NCBI RefSeq assembly: GCF_902635505.1
Contig: NC_045427.1
Span: 56,074,539-56,138,538, forward strand
DNA from: Sarcophilus harrisii
Lineage: Eukaryota > Chordata > Mammalia > Dasyuromorphia > Dasyuridae
Length of the DNA: 64,000 nt
Reading direction: 5' to 3'
Positions within the stretch are counted from its first letter, which is position 1. Each line of letters starts with the position of its first letter. The translations under genes were made by a program, and so were the position numbers. This document shows positions 25,066-35,540 of this stretch, piece after piece. The notes under the pieces were generated by a model. The model had not been told where the DNA came from and did no database searches. It saw only the letters and a program-made list of their open reading frames with translations.

Positions 25066-25880
25066 TTTCATTTAGCTTAGAGAAATCCTCAAATCTGGAC
25101 AAATATCCACAGCTTCCCAAATATTCTGTGCCTTATACATGCTTTTAAAAGCACTCACATGTGCATGACATGTATAGAAGGTGTGTATATGGAGGGGGTG
25201 GGTGCATGTTTGATTTCATATAATGTGTACATGCAATCAATTCTGTATGTGGAGAAGTGGGAAGGAGGAATACAGGACTCTAAAGGGTTATAGCAGCTTC
25301 TTGCTCCAGTAACATCTGGAAAATTTTTTTCTAAAAAGGCCAAATATAGCTACACTTTATGAGACTTTTAGAACCCCTTCCTGCCTATAACTCTACAGTC
25401 AGCCTTCCTTGTTCAAGTGTCCTCCACAGTGACTTAGTGGGGGCAGGCCAAGGGCTCTGAGTCATCCTTCTGGAAAACAAGACAGACTCGGCTCCCTGGG
25501 GATGGCGATGCTGTTGTTGTAACTTATTTCACTATAACTGCCACAATGACTGATCTGGTGCCTTAGCATGAATGGAATAAGGTCTGTCAACACTGGGGCA
25601 ACCAAATCACAGCCCGAGGTGGATGGCTTTTGCCAGACTGAAGAGGAAAAGCCAAATGAGGCCAGGGAGAGTGGTGGGGATGATGCAGCAGGGCTAGCAT
25701 GGTTGCAGAACAAAAGTGGGAATATCAACACTGCCCTGAAAAGTGGAGTAGAAGGCCAGGAATACTTCTATCAGTAAAAAGCATTTTTTCCAAATCTATA
25801 TTCTCAGGTTTTCTTTCCTGGAATATATGAAACAGAATTTCCCACATATGGGGTCACAAACCACAGTTTAAGAAGCTGGG
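25066..25880. other. Intronic sequence, nothing firmly recognised
   Basis: Two overlapping open frames near 25,460-25,780 on opposite strands lack splice or family support. Confidence 0.35.
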
Positions 25881-27744
25881 CCATAGACAACCAAGTAATA
25901 GCAATTCTAGACACATATGCACCAAAGTGTTATAGCATATACATTCTTTGAGAAGAAGTTTAGACAGCAAAACTACACTAGTAATCTAACCCTAAAGAAT
26001 GAGTGAATCAAACAACAAATCATAGAAATCAAAGAGAATGACAATGAGACAACATGACAAAACTTATGGCATGCAAACAAAACAGTACTTAGAGAAATTT
26101 TTATATCTCTAAAGTTCACCTGAATAAAATAGAGAAAAAGTAGATCAATGGCATGCAATTAAAAAAAAAAACTAGAACAAATTTTTAGAAACCAATTAAA
26201 CACCAAATTAGAAATTATGAAAATCAAAGGAAAGATTAGCAACATTAAAAGTTTAAAAAACTGTTGAACTAATAAAACTAAAAGCTGGCTTTTATGGAAA
26301 AAATCAATAAAATAAACTTTTGATTAATCTGACTTCAAAAAAATAAAACCAAGTTACCAGTATCAAAAATGAAAAGGATTTTTAAAAAGGGTGAATTCAC
26401 CATCAATTAAGAGAAAATTAAAGCAAAAATCAGAAGCAATTCTGCCCAACTTGTATGGTAATAAATCTGAAATGCTAAGTGAAATGGATGAATATTTTTT
26501 TTAAATATAAATTAGCCAAATTAACAAAAGAAATAAAATACAAATAATCCCATTTTAGAAAAAGAAATTTAAAAGGTTATCAATGAACTGGCTAGAAAAA
26601 ATCTCCAGGACCAGATGGATTTACAAGTAAATTCTACCAAATATTTAAAGAACAATTATTTCCAGTACTACATACACTATTTGGAAAAACAGCTGAAGAA
26701 GGGTCCTACTAAATTCCTTCTATGACACAAAATATAGTACTGATACCTAAATCGGGGAGAGCCAAAACAGAAAGAAAATTATACACCTATTTCCCTAATG
26801 AATATTGATGTAAAAAACTTAAAATAAAATATTAGCAAAGAGATTATGTAATTTATCATCAGGAAAATATACTATGACCATGAAGGATTTATACCAGTAA
26901 TTCAGAGCTGATTCAATATCAGAAAATCTATCAGCATAATTGATCATATCAATAATAAATTAGTAGAAATAATATAATTATCTTAATATGATACAGAAAA
27001 GGCTTTCGATAAAATACAGCACCCATTCCTATTAAAAATACTAGAGAACATAGAAATAAATGGAGCTTTTCTTAAAATGATAAGTTGTATTTTGCTAAAA
27101 CCATCAGCAAGTATTATATACAATGGGGATAAGCTAGAAGCCTTCCCAATAAGATCGGGATGAAGCAAGGATGCCCATTATCATCACCATTATTCAATAT
27201 TCTACTAATGTTAGCTTTATGAATTAAAGAAGAAAAAGAAATTGAAAGAATTAGAGTAAGCAATAAGGAAACAAGTGTTATTCTTTGCAGATGATATGAT
27301 GGTATGCTTAGGGAATCCTAGAGAATCAACTAAACTACTTAAAATAATTAACAAGTTTAACAAGGTTACAAGGTATTTTTAAAAAAAAACATATAAATCA
27401 TCAGCATTTCTTTTATCAACACAACCCAACAGTAAGAGATAGAAAGAAAATTTCCATTTAGAATAATAATAGATAATATTAAATAATTGGGAACCTACCT
27501 ACCAAGACAAACTCTTTGAACACAAGAACAAAACACTTTTCACAAAAATAAAGTCAGATCTAAACAACTGGAAAAATATCAACCACTCATGGGTAGGCTG
27601 AGCTTATATAATAAAAATGCCAATTCTACCTAATAAATTTACTTATTCAGTGCCATACGAATCCAACTACCAAAAAATATTTTATAGAGCTAAAAAAAAT
27701 AACAAAATTCATCTAAAAAACAAAAGATCAAGAATATCAAGGAA

Positions 27745-27898
27745 GGAGCAGCTAGGTGATGTGGTGGATAAAACAATGCCTCTGGAATCAGGACCTCAGT
27801 TCAAATCTGGTCTCAGATATGCATTAGCTATGTAATCCTGGCCAAGTCACTTAACCCCAACTGCCTAACCTCCCCTTCCCTCCCAAAAAAAAAAAAAA
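27745..27898 (+). mobile_element. CORE-SINE, poly(A) type, inside L1
   Basis: Head GGAGCAGCTAGGTGATGTGG, B-box CAGTTCAAATCTGG, core GCCAAGTCACTTAACCCCAA, then 14 A. Confidence 0.85.
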
Positions 27899-27997
27899 CC
27901 CTAAGGGAATTAATGAAACAAAAATTCAAAAGGTGACCTGGCTACACCACATCTAAAACTATAAAGCAGTAATCATCAAATCTATTTGGTATTGCAT

Positions 27998-28532
27998 GTA
28001 CAACATATATCATATTGTTTTCTATCTTGCCATAAGAAAAGGAGGGAGAATAAATAAGACACACCCTTTTGGCTCTGGGAGTTTTCTATGGCTGGGTCCT
28101 CTATGTCTGGAATACCCTCTCTTTTCTACCCTAACTACTGATCTCCCTGGATCATTTTAAATCCCAACTAAAACTTCATGTTTTACAGGAAGTCTTTCCC
28201 AACCCCTCTTAATTCCAGTGCGTTCTCTGTTATTTCCTATCTTGTCCATTGCTTGCTTTATATATATTTGCTTGCATATCATGTTCCCTATTAGACTGTA
28301 AGCTCCTTGAGAGCAGAGACTGGCTTTTGTTTCTTTTTGTATCCAGGGCTTAATTTGATATCTGGCCCACATTATTTACTTAATAAATGTTTATTGATTA
28401 ATTGAAAAAAAAAAAAAGGAGGGAGAAAAAACATTTTGGAATTCAAAATTTTACAAAAGTGAACATTGAAAACTATCTTTACATGCAATTAGAAAAAATA
28501 AAATTCTATTAAGTGAAAAAAAAAAAACCCTA
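27998..28532 (+). mobile_element. L1 3' end inside older L1
   Basis: Left piece ends GAAAAGGAGGGAGAA, right piece resumes GGAGGGAGAAAAAACATTTT and ends AAAATTCTATTAAGTG plus an A run. The flanks TATTTGGTATTG and AATTTGATACTGG look like a decayed duplication. Confidence 0.65.
28050..28428 (+). mobile_element. L2-type 3' end with A tail, inside the inner L1
   Basis: L2 tail wording (AGACTGTAAGCTCCTTGAGA, CTTAATAAATGTTTATTGAT) followed by 13 A. GGAGGGAGAA flanks both sides as a direct repeat. Confidence 0.7.
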
Positions 28533-29089
28533 ATTTGATACTGGCTAAGAAACAGAGTGGTAGATCAACAGAATGGATTATGTACATAAGACACAATAAT
28601 AAACTATTATAGTAATCAGCTGTTTGATAAATCCAAAAACTTCAATGATTTCTTCTATCCCAGTAAGCCAAAAAATGCAAGCCAGAAGCTCGCAACAATG
28701 AGAAAGAGGGTAACCAATAACGCCAGCATTCCTTTTCCAATGCTTCACTGTGTTACAGAGATGATCCCAAATTCTTAAAAGTTATATAGCAATACAAAGA
28801 AAGCTTTGCCACGTCCTACCAAGCTAGAAAGGTTTTAAATACAGGTCCATGTCTTCTAAAGTTAGGCTTACAAGGCCAGGGTGGTGGCCAGACCCTCAAC
28901 GCTACAGACACTACAGCTGCTCATGCCTGTGGGAATGAATCAACCCTCCTAGTGTTTGAGTTTCCCTGGATTCATAAATTGGGAAAATGAAGAAAGAAGA
29001 CTTCTTATTTTGCAAGTTTATTCTCATTATAATGAGAAATTGCAAAAAAAAAAAAAAAAACCAAAAAAAAACAAAAATACAAAACCCCA

Positions 29090-29260
29090 CAAAAATTAAT
29101 GAATGAATCAAGTATTTATTAAGAACTACTATATATCAGGATCTATGGTAGGTGATAGGAATGTACTTTATGGCCCCTCCCCAAAAGAAGCATACATTGT
29201 AATGGAGAAGACAACATGTAAATAACTAAACAGATATAAGATGTTGTTGTTCTTGGGGAG
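29090..29260 (+). repeat. Unassigned mammal-wide repeat, piece 1
   Basis: AAGTATTTATTAAGAACTAC then GCATACATTGTAATGGAGAAG. The same family recurs at 19.55, 30.3, 32.3, 36.6, 40.0, 48.1 and 55.4 kb. Confidence 0.55.
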
Positions 29261-29532
29261 AAGGGGAGGAGAGAGAGAGACAGACCGACCCCTAGACAAA
29301 TTCAGTCTCACCATGAGCTTGGTCAAAGGTTGATAAATTTGCCATAAAAATTCTTAAAGATGGTCTATTAAGTTGTATATTACAACTCCTCTAAATTGAT
29401 GGTGTGAATACCCATACTAATGAAATCAGGGCTCTTTTAAGTATAGTGATCTTCTGATGCTTCTTCAACATTTCAAGCTACCATTTTTTCCTCATAGATG
29501 ACTATGTGCAAAATACTTTGAATATCTTAAAG

Positions 29533-29690
29533 CAGGGGTCCTCAAACTTTTTAAATAGGAGGCCAGTTCACTGTCCCTCAGACTGCTGGAGGGCCGGACT
29601 ATAGTAAAAACAAAAACTTTGTTTTGTGGGCCTTTAAATAAAGAAACTTCATAGCCCTGGGTGAGGGGGAATAATCGTCCTTAAAGTTTT
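29533..29690 (+). mobile_element. hAT-type non-autonomous DNA transposon, 3' end missing
   Basis: Starts with the terminal motif CAGGGGTCCTCAAACTTTTT and continues GGAGGGCCGGACTATAGTAA and TTTGTGGGCCTTTAAATAAA. The closing inverted repeat is absent. From memory, similar to opossum Charlie-like (hAT) elements. Confidence 0.7.
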
Positions 29691-30339
29691 GTATAAATAC
29701 TAGCTATTATGATGATATCCAAGAGCCCAAGCAGTAAAAAAACAACAACAACAAAAACTCCTTAAGAGGTAGACTCTCTCTCCTAGGTAAATAAGATTAC
29801 CCATGTTCCTTTCCTTTGAAATCACTGTTTCAGGACAACTTGGGGCTCTACCAAGTACTGGTTTGATGACGTCTAAACTGACATAAGCCAGCTTAAATGG
29901 AGAAAGTGACTAGAATTCCTGGAAGAAAAATGATGTCAAATAAATCCCCTCTCAATCCTTTCAAAAAACAGCTTTCCTCCAAGGTAAAGAGAGCGAAGAG
30001 AGAAAAAGATAAGGAAGGAAGAAAAAAAATGAAGAAAAAAAAAATCATAATTTCCAAATCCCTTGTAAAAGAAAAATAGAACAAGATTATAAACCAAGAA
30101 TTTATAGTCATTTCTTGGTGCCCAACTTAAAGAACATCTATTTCAGACTCCATGGAACCTGCAATCTGACAAGTGAAGATGATTCTGAGAAGTAACAAAA
30201 CATAGAGTTCTAACCATAGCTAAGTCCATAAATTCACTGTCAGAAGCAAACAAGTTTCTACTCACTACAATTTAGCCAGTTCAGTAACAAAACTGCTTAT
30301 AAACCAGGAAATCAAAGCAACCTGAACAAAGTATTAGAG

Positions 30340-31345
30340 CAGCAGTTCAGTGTTCAATTCAATTCCATTCAACTCAACAAAACACTGATAACTACTCACT
30401 ATTGGTAGTACTGAGGGAGATACAAAGATAAGTAATAAGATTTATGGTTGATACTTACCTTAAAGAATATCTAGTCCAAGCATCTCATTTGATATAGAAG
30501 ACAGACACTCAGAGGATTCCTGTCTCTTTCTGGAGATTATAACCTTTTTCACTTTCTTCAGGCCCTAATCCCACCTGTTTACTAAAGTCCACAAGCATTT
30601 ATTAAGCTCCTATTATGTATCAGGCATTATGTAGGCATTTGGGACACAAAGAAAAGCAAAAGACAGTCCCTGCTCTCAAACTGTACAGCCAAAATATATA
30701 CAGAATAAATTGGAGGTAATATCAGAGGGAAGGCACTAAGATAGAGAACTAGGAAAAGCTTCTTAAAAGGTGGGTCTTAAACTGAGGCTTTTAAAGGAAA
30801 CCAGGATGTGGAGGTAAATAGGGAGAGTACCAGACTTGAAGGAAAGCCAATAGAATCAGGAGAAGAGGAATATAGAGATCAGTGTCACAAGATCTCAGAG
30901 TATGTGGAAGGAAGTAAAATGTAAGAATACAGGAAAGGCAGGACGGGGTAAGTTATAAAGGACTTTTAACAGTCAAAGCATCTTATATTTGATACTAAAG
31001 GGAACAGGGAAACTTAGAGGTTCCTAAATAATATCTGTGTGTGTGAGAGAGAAATTTGATCAGACTTATACTTTAAGGAAGATCATTCTGACAGCTCAAT
31101 GGAAGATGGACTGAAATGAGGAGAGACCTGAGTACATATGAGATAGATTACAAAAGTAGAAATGGCAGGACTTGGCAGGAATACATGTAGGGGTAAGTAT
31201 GGATGACTAGATGGACAGTGATACTTTGGCATCCTACCAGGATATTAGGAAGGATTTTAGTAAGAAGAAAGGGTTTGGGGAAAAGATAATGAGTTCAGTT
31301 TTGGCTATGCTGAATTTAAGATGTATGACATAAGACATCCAGTTT
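30340..31345 (+). repeat. Unassigned mammal-wide repeat, long copy
   Basis: AAGCATTTATTAAGCTCCTA at 30,592 opens a copy running about 750 bp, through GGACGGGGTAAGTTATAAAG, GATCATTCTGACAGCTCAAT and GACATCCAGTTTGAGACATC. It resumes after two SINEs at 32,040-32,300 (GGGAGCTGATGAGATTACCA). The wording is familiar across mammals, but I cannot name the family. Confidence 0.55.
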
Positions 31346-31349
31346 GAGA

Positions 31350-31592
31350 CATCTTTCAGGCTAGGTGATGCAGTGGATAGAATGCTGGGTATGGACTCAA
31401 AAAGACTCCCCAGTTCAAATATAGCTTCTGACACTTGTTAGCAGGATAACTCTGGCCAAGTCATTTAATCCTATTTGCTTCAGTTACCTCACCTGTAAAA
31501 TGGACTGGAGAAGGTAAACTACTTCAGTATCTTTGCCAAGAAAACCCCAAGAGGGGGTAATAAAAAGTCAGACACAACTGAAAAATTATTAA
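31350..31592 (+). mobile_element. CORE-SINE with RTE/BovB-like tail
   Basis: tRNA-like head GCTAGGTGATGCAGTGGATA, SINE core, then tail TATCTTTGCCAAGAAAACCC and AAAAAGTCAGACACAACTGA, similar to the BovB tail GAGTCGGACACGACTGA. Confidence 0.8.
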
Positions 31593-31609
31593 ATAACAAT
31601 GTCTCTTTG

Positions 31610-31839
31610 GGCAGCAAGATGGTGCAATGAACCTAGAGTCAAGGAGACCTGAATTCAAATCCGGCTTCCAACTCTTACTAACTGATCCTGGACAAGTCAC
31701 TTAATCTTGTTTGCCTCAGTTTCCTTACCTGCAAAACAAGATGGAAAAGGAAATAGCAAACCACTCCATTATCTCTGCCCAGAAAATTCTAAATGGGGTC
31801 ACCAAGAGTCACACGTGACTGAAACAACTGAACAACAAA
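31610..31839 (+). mobile_element. CORE-SINE with RTE/BovB-like tail
   Basis: Same build as the preceding copy: CAAGATGGTGCAATGAACC head, GGGGTCACCAAGAGTCACAC tail, ACTGAACAACAAA end. Confidence 0.8.
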
Positions 31840-31990
31840 GCTGTGTGACTCTGAGCAAGTCATTTAATTTCCATCTCAGTTTCCTCATCTGTAAAATAGA
31901 GATGATAATAATAGCACCTACTTTACAAGGTTATTGTTCAGTTCAAATGAAATAATATTTGTAAATCACTCAGCACAATGCTTAACAAAG
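31840..31990 (+). mobile_element. MIR fragment
   Basis: GCTGTGTGACTCTGAGCAAG, CAGTTTCCTCATCTGTAAAA, TAGCACCTACTTTACAAGG. Confidence 0.75.
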
Positions 31991-32309
31991 AGCAAACACT
32001 ATATAAATGTTAGCTCTATTTGCCATTATTTTGTCTAAAAGGCAGCTGGAGATATGAGACTGGACAAATAGGTCTGACATCACCTGCGTAAAGATGATAA
32101 TTGAATCATGGGAGCTGATGAGATTACCAAAGCAAAATAGTACAGAAAGAAAAATAAGAGTCTGGGGAACACTCATGTTTAGCAACCATGACATAAAGAT
32201 CCAGAAAAAGAAAACTGAGAAACAACAGTTGGGCAGGCAGGAAGTAAATCAGAGAGACAAATATTACAAAAACTTAAGAGATGATTCTTTTTCTTATTTT
32301 TCTTATTAT

Positions 32310-32500
32310 AGCCATTGAATCAACAAACATTTATTGCTTACAGTGTATTTGTCAGGCACTCTACTAAGTGCTAAAGAAAAAGCAAAAAATACAGTTCCAG
32401 TGAGGGAAATAACATACAAAGTACTGTACATGTGGTATATATACAGTAAAGAGAAAATAATCTCAAAGGAAGGGCATTACGAAACTAACAGCTGTTTCCT
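32310..32500 (+). repeat. Unassigned mammal-wide repeat, piece
   Basis: AATCAACAAACATTTATTGC and GTCAGGCACTCTACTAAGTG open the same family as at 30.6 kb. Confidence 0.55.
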
Positions 32501-32779
32501 TGATCCCACCTTCCTAGAAATCTAGTTCTTTCAATTATTCTCTTCTCTCTTTACCTCCAATCTTTCTCTTTCCACAGGCTTCTTACCATCTACCTACAAA
32601 TAATATGCTCTACTATCCTTAAAAAACAAACAAAACTTGTTCCCTTGACCCTGCTAAACTCCTGAACTAATACTGCAAATATGCTTTATTGTATTAACAA
32701 ACTTCAAGAACAAATAGAATCCTAGCCTCCACTTTTTCTGTTCTCCTCCACTAAAAAAAAATTTATGCATTGCTTTTTT

Positions 32780-33240
32780 TTTTTTTGCATGATAGACATT
32801 TCTCATAACAACACACACTCACACACACTCTGAACTTTTCCCTTTTACAAGTTATATAAAATCAACTGACAAAGTAACTATTTATCAGCAAGCAACATTT
32901 GACTCCTGCAAACAGCAATCTGACTGAGAACAGTAAATTTCAACATCTATATTTTGTATGGATAAGAGCAGTAATTACAATCAATTAGAATTCACATGCC
33001 TTCTATTGATATTACAGTCATTGGATATGCTGCTTTTTAAGGTTTGCTTTCTTCACTTCCCATGTTTCTCTGAATTCACATATTGTTTCTTACAGCATAA
33101 TAACACTCTATTATCTACAGATCACAAATTTTTTTCAGTCATTCTCCGATCAATGAGTACCCACTTTGTTTCCAGTCTTTTGCTACCAAAAAAAGTGAAA
33201 AGTTTGGCACATATGGGAATTTTTTGCCACTGACCATGTT
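32780..33240 (-). mobile_element. Old L1 3' fragment, reversed
   Basis: TCATTCTCCGATCAATGAGT and TTTGTTTCCAGTCTTTTGCT are the reversed form of the L1 wording ATCAATTGGGGAATGG and AGCAAAAAACTGGAAA. Confidence 0.55.
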
Positions 33241-33589
33241 GGGGCATAGGATTGATATGAAAGGAATCTGGCTCCATTTTAGCATCACCTGCTCTTGAAT
33301 TCCAGCTCCTATGCCTACCTATTTGCTGAGTGTGAAGAACCTGGTCATCAAACTGCATGAGGTCTTCCCCTGTCTCCGGGAAGTTTAGAACTGTCCAAAT
33401 GCTAAACCCAGTGCTTCTTTCACGTTATTGGTCACCTCTTCTTTTTTAATGTTCTCCCTTTCCTTGACCTGCAACATTAAATTTTTTAGCTATTTTTCTA
33501 TTCGTGTTATGACACCAACCATCGCACTGCTCATGCAATAATTTTACACTATAGGAAACTCATAAGGGCCCTCAATCTCCCATAATGGA

Positions 33590-33690
33590 CACCATATATA
33601 AAGGTGTGTATGCTATGTATATACATATATATAAATACACACACGCCTACCCATACATACGTATACTATCTCTCTCTCAAAGTAGGCAAG
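33590..33690. repeat. TA/CA-rich simple repeat
   Basis: Alternating pyrimidine-purine text (ATGTATATACATATATATAA, ACACACACGCC). Confidence 0.6.
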
Positions 33691-34009
33691 ACAAAAAAAA
33701 AATCCATGTCAAGTAAAAACTTCCTAGCTGTAGGTTTCTTGAACACACCTATATCTTCAACCTGATTAATGGAAACCACCTGAGCCGCATAGCTTCGGGA
33801 GAGACCATACACTCATTCTGCCCGGTTTTGCTGCCTCCAATGCAATGGGCTGTGTAGAAAGGTTTGGGCTCTGACATAGGAACATAATCTCAAATGTCAA
33901 GCTCGGTCCTATAGAAAAGCCGGCAGAAGCACTGCACTTGGACAGGTTACCTATAGGATAACCATAAAGTAGTACAGCCTTCACCCCAAAGTTATGCTTA
34001 GCAATGATT

Positions 34010-34228
34010 TTCACTGGTTCAGTTGTTTCAGCTTGTGTGACTCTCGGGACCCCATTTGGGGTTTCTTGGCAGAGCTACCCGAGGGGCTTGCCCGTTTGTT
34101 TCTCCATCCCGTTTTACGTATGAGGAAGTGAGGCAAATAGGATTAGGGTGACTCCTTCAGGGTCACCTGGGGCAACGTTTTAAGTCGGGTCTTCCCGAGT
34201 CCAGGCGGGGTGCTCTGCCCACTGCCCC
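34010..34228 (-). mobile_element. CORE-SINE with RTE-type tail, reversed, CpG-rich
   Basis: Starts with the reversed tail GGTTCAGTTGTTTCAGCTTG and GGGACCCCATTTGGGGTTTC and ends GGGTGCTCTGCCCACTGCCC. It keeps nine CpGs in about 220 bp, whereas the copy at 31.6-31.8 kb keeps two. It abuts the CpG island. Confidence 0.75.
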
Positions 34229-35350
34229 AAGAGTAACGATACCGTGTCGGGGGAAACCTGTAGAAAAGAAACAGTCGGTCGTGGAACTGACGAGAAAGTG
34301 ACTCGGTCTCAAAGGTGGATGAGCCCAGCACCGGACGAGCCGCCGGGACAGGGCGGATGCCCAAGCACCAGCTACAGAAAAGAGCGGCTGTGCAGCGGAA
34401 GGCTCGCTGGACGGGGGAGCGCGGGGGTCTCGTCCCAGCATCTCCCCGCTCCAGGGGGAGGTGTCACGTCCCAGGCTCCCCAAGCTCCAAGTTCGGGGGA
34501 CCCGTCCTCCAGCGTACGCGCGGGGCGGGGCTGCCAAAAAGGGGAGGGAGAGGCTGGACGAAAAAAGGAGGCGGAGCACACAGCCGTCCGTTGAGTGGGG
34601 CGTTTGACAGGTCGGGGACACTGAGACCGGGGAAGGGACTGAGCCAAGTGGGGGGGGGGGGTCTGCACTCTTGCACTGCCGGCCTCGCTTCCCACGGGTT
34701 CTAAGGGAGGGGCTGGCTCTCCCCGACGTAGTGGGGGAGGGGCGGGGCCGGAGAGAAACGCCGGCCCCGCCCCTCTAGGGCCATGTAGACGGAGCGCGCA
34801 CAACAGGTAGAGGAGGAGTGGGGGGAGGCAGCCATCCGCCGTCCACCGGGGCGGGAAGGAGCCCGTCTGGCTCCGGGAATGCCGGGTTCGGGCTCGCCTC
34901 GGCCTCGGCCCCCGCGAGGCTTAGTTCAGCCCGGCCCGGTCTGATTCGACCTTCCGTCCGGCCTGACCCGAGCTGCAGTCGGCGGACTCCGGGGCAACCG
35001 GCCCTCAGGCCGCCGGGGCCGGACCGTGCTCACCTCAAACCCCACAGTTTCCTCAACTCCTCGGCCGCTTCCGCGGAGGCTCCCGCCGCCGCCATCCTCT
35101 CGCATCAGCGTCATAGCGTCATAAAAGTGCGCGCCTGACGCTAAACCAATTCGCGGTCCCCCCCCATTGGGCGGGGTGGAGGGCGGGCTCTAGGATCGGC
35201 CCTTGCTCTCTAATAGGAGGAGAGACTACCAATCATCGCCGTGAGATGCTTTCTCGGGGTTTGTCAATCATTCTCCCAGGCCCTGTGATAGGCTAGCAGG
35301 TGAGACCGAGGCTATAAAAGACTGACAATCGGAGCCGAGGAGCGGAGTTG
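34180..35350 (-). promoter_or_regulatory. PSKH1: CpG island and promoter of PSKH1
   Basis: A sharp rise in G+C and CpG density in an otherwise AT-rich region. Minus-strand elements include a CCAAT box next to a GC box near 35165-35175, and two tandem GCGTCATA copies at 35108-35123 that are CREB/ATF-like half sites just upstream of the uATG. Further CCAAT-like motifs lie near 35144, 35229 and 35265. On the plus strand a TATAAAAG at 35313 suggests possible divergent transcription. Confidence 0.8.
35034..35110 (-). other. PSKH1: Predicted PSKH1 exon 1 (5' UTR), 5' end not fixed
   Basis: Within the CpG island the minus strand has a strong donor, TTTGAG then GTGAGC, with exon end at 35034. It lies 16.5 kb upstream of the exon 2 acceptor, like the non-coding first exon of human PSKH1. 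An ATG at 35095 has a strong context (A at -3, G at +4). It opens a frame starting MAAAGASAEAAEELRKLWG, which after splicing to exon 2 ends at 35 codons. A second frame from the ATG further upstream (MTLMRED...) stops right after the junction. Both are therefore uORFs if this exon joins exon 2 directly. The transcription start is unknown; the upper coordinate is a guess. Confidence 0.6.
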
Positions 35351-35540
35351 GGATGTAAATCATTTAGCAGTCGCATTATCTTTGGGAAGGGTTAGCGTCT
35401 GAACCGCGGTTTTAAATCCAGGGTACTTCGGACGTAAGGACACAGACCTATCTCCCACACCTGAAAATGCTCTCAGTCTCTCCCTCTCTGACCGCAGACC
35501 TCCTTGGCTTTCTTCTAAATTCTAACTAAAGTCCCATCTT

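Larger units (their letters stand above)
25890..28660 (+). mobile_element. Old L1 (ORF2 part), host of nested insertions
   Basis: Decayed ORF2: endonuclease end near 25,900-26,160, reverse transcriptase 26,600-27,400 with the FADDM box still readable at 27,283-27,303, and text continuing at 28,535-28,660. Interrupted at 27,745-27,898 by a SINE and at about 27,998-28,532 by another L1. Many frameshifts and stops. Confidence 0.8.

Noticed and set aside
25833-25885. A second hAT end (TATGGGGTCACAAACCACAG)
   Set aside because: Suggestive of a Charlie-type end but too short and without a partner end.
29525-29700. CTTAAAG on both sides of the hAT piece as a target duplication
   Set aside because: The element lacks its right terminal inverted repeat, so the right-hand match is probably chance.
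34163-35138. Several frames of 100-150 codons on both strands in the PSKH1 island
   Set aside because: GC-rich sequence has few stops. Frames overlap each other and show no family similarity; only the spliced uORFs merit attention.
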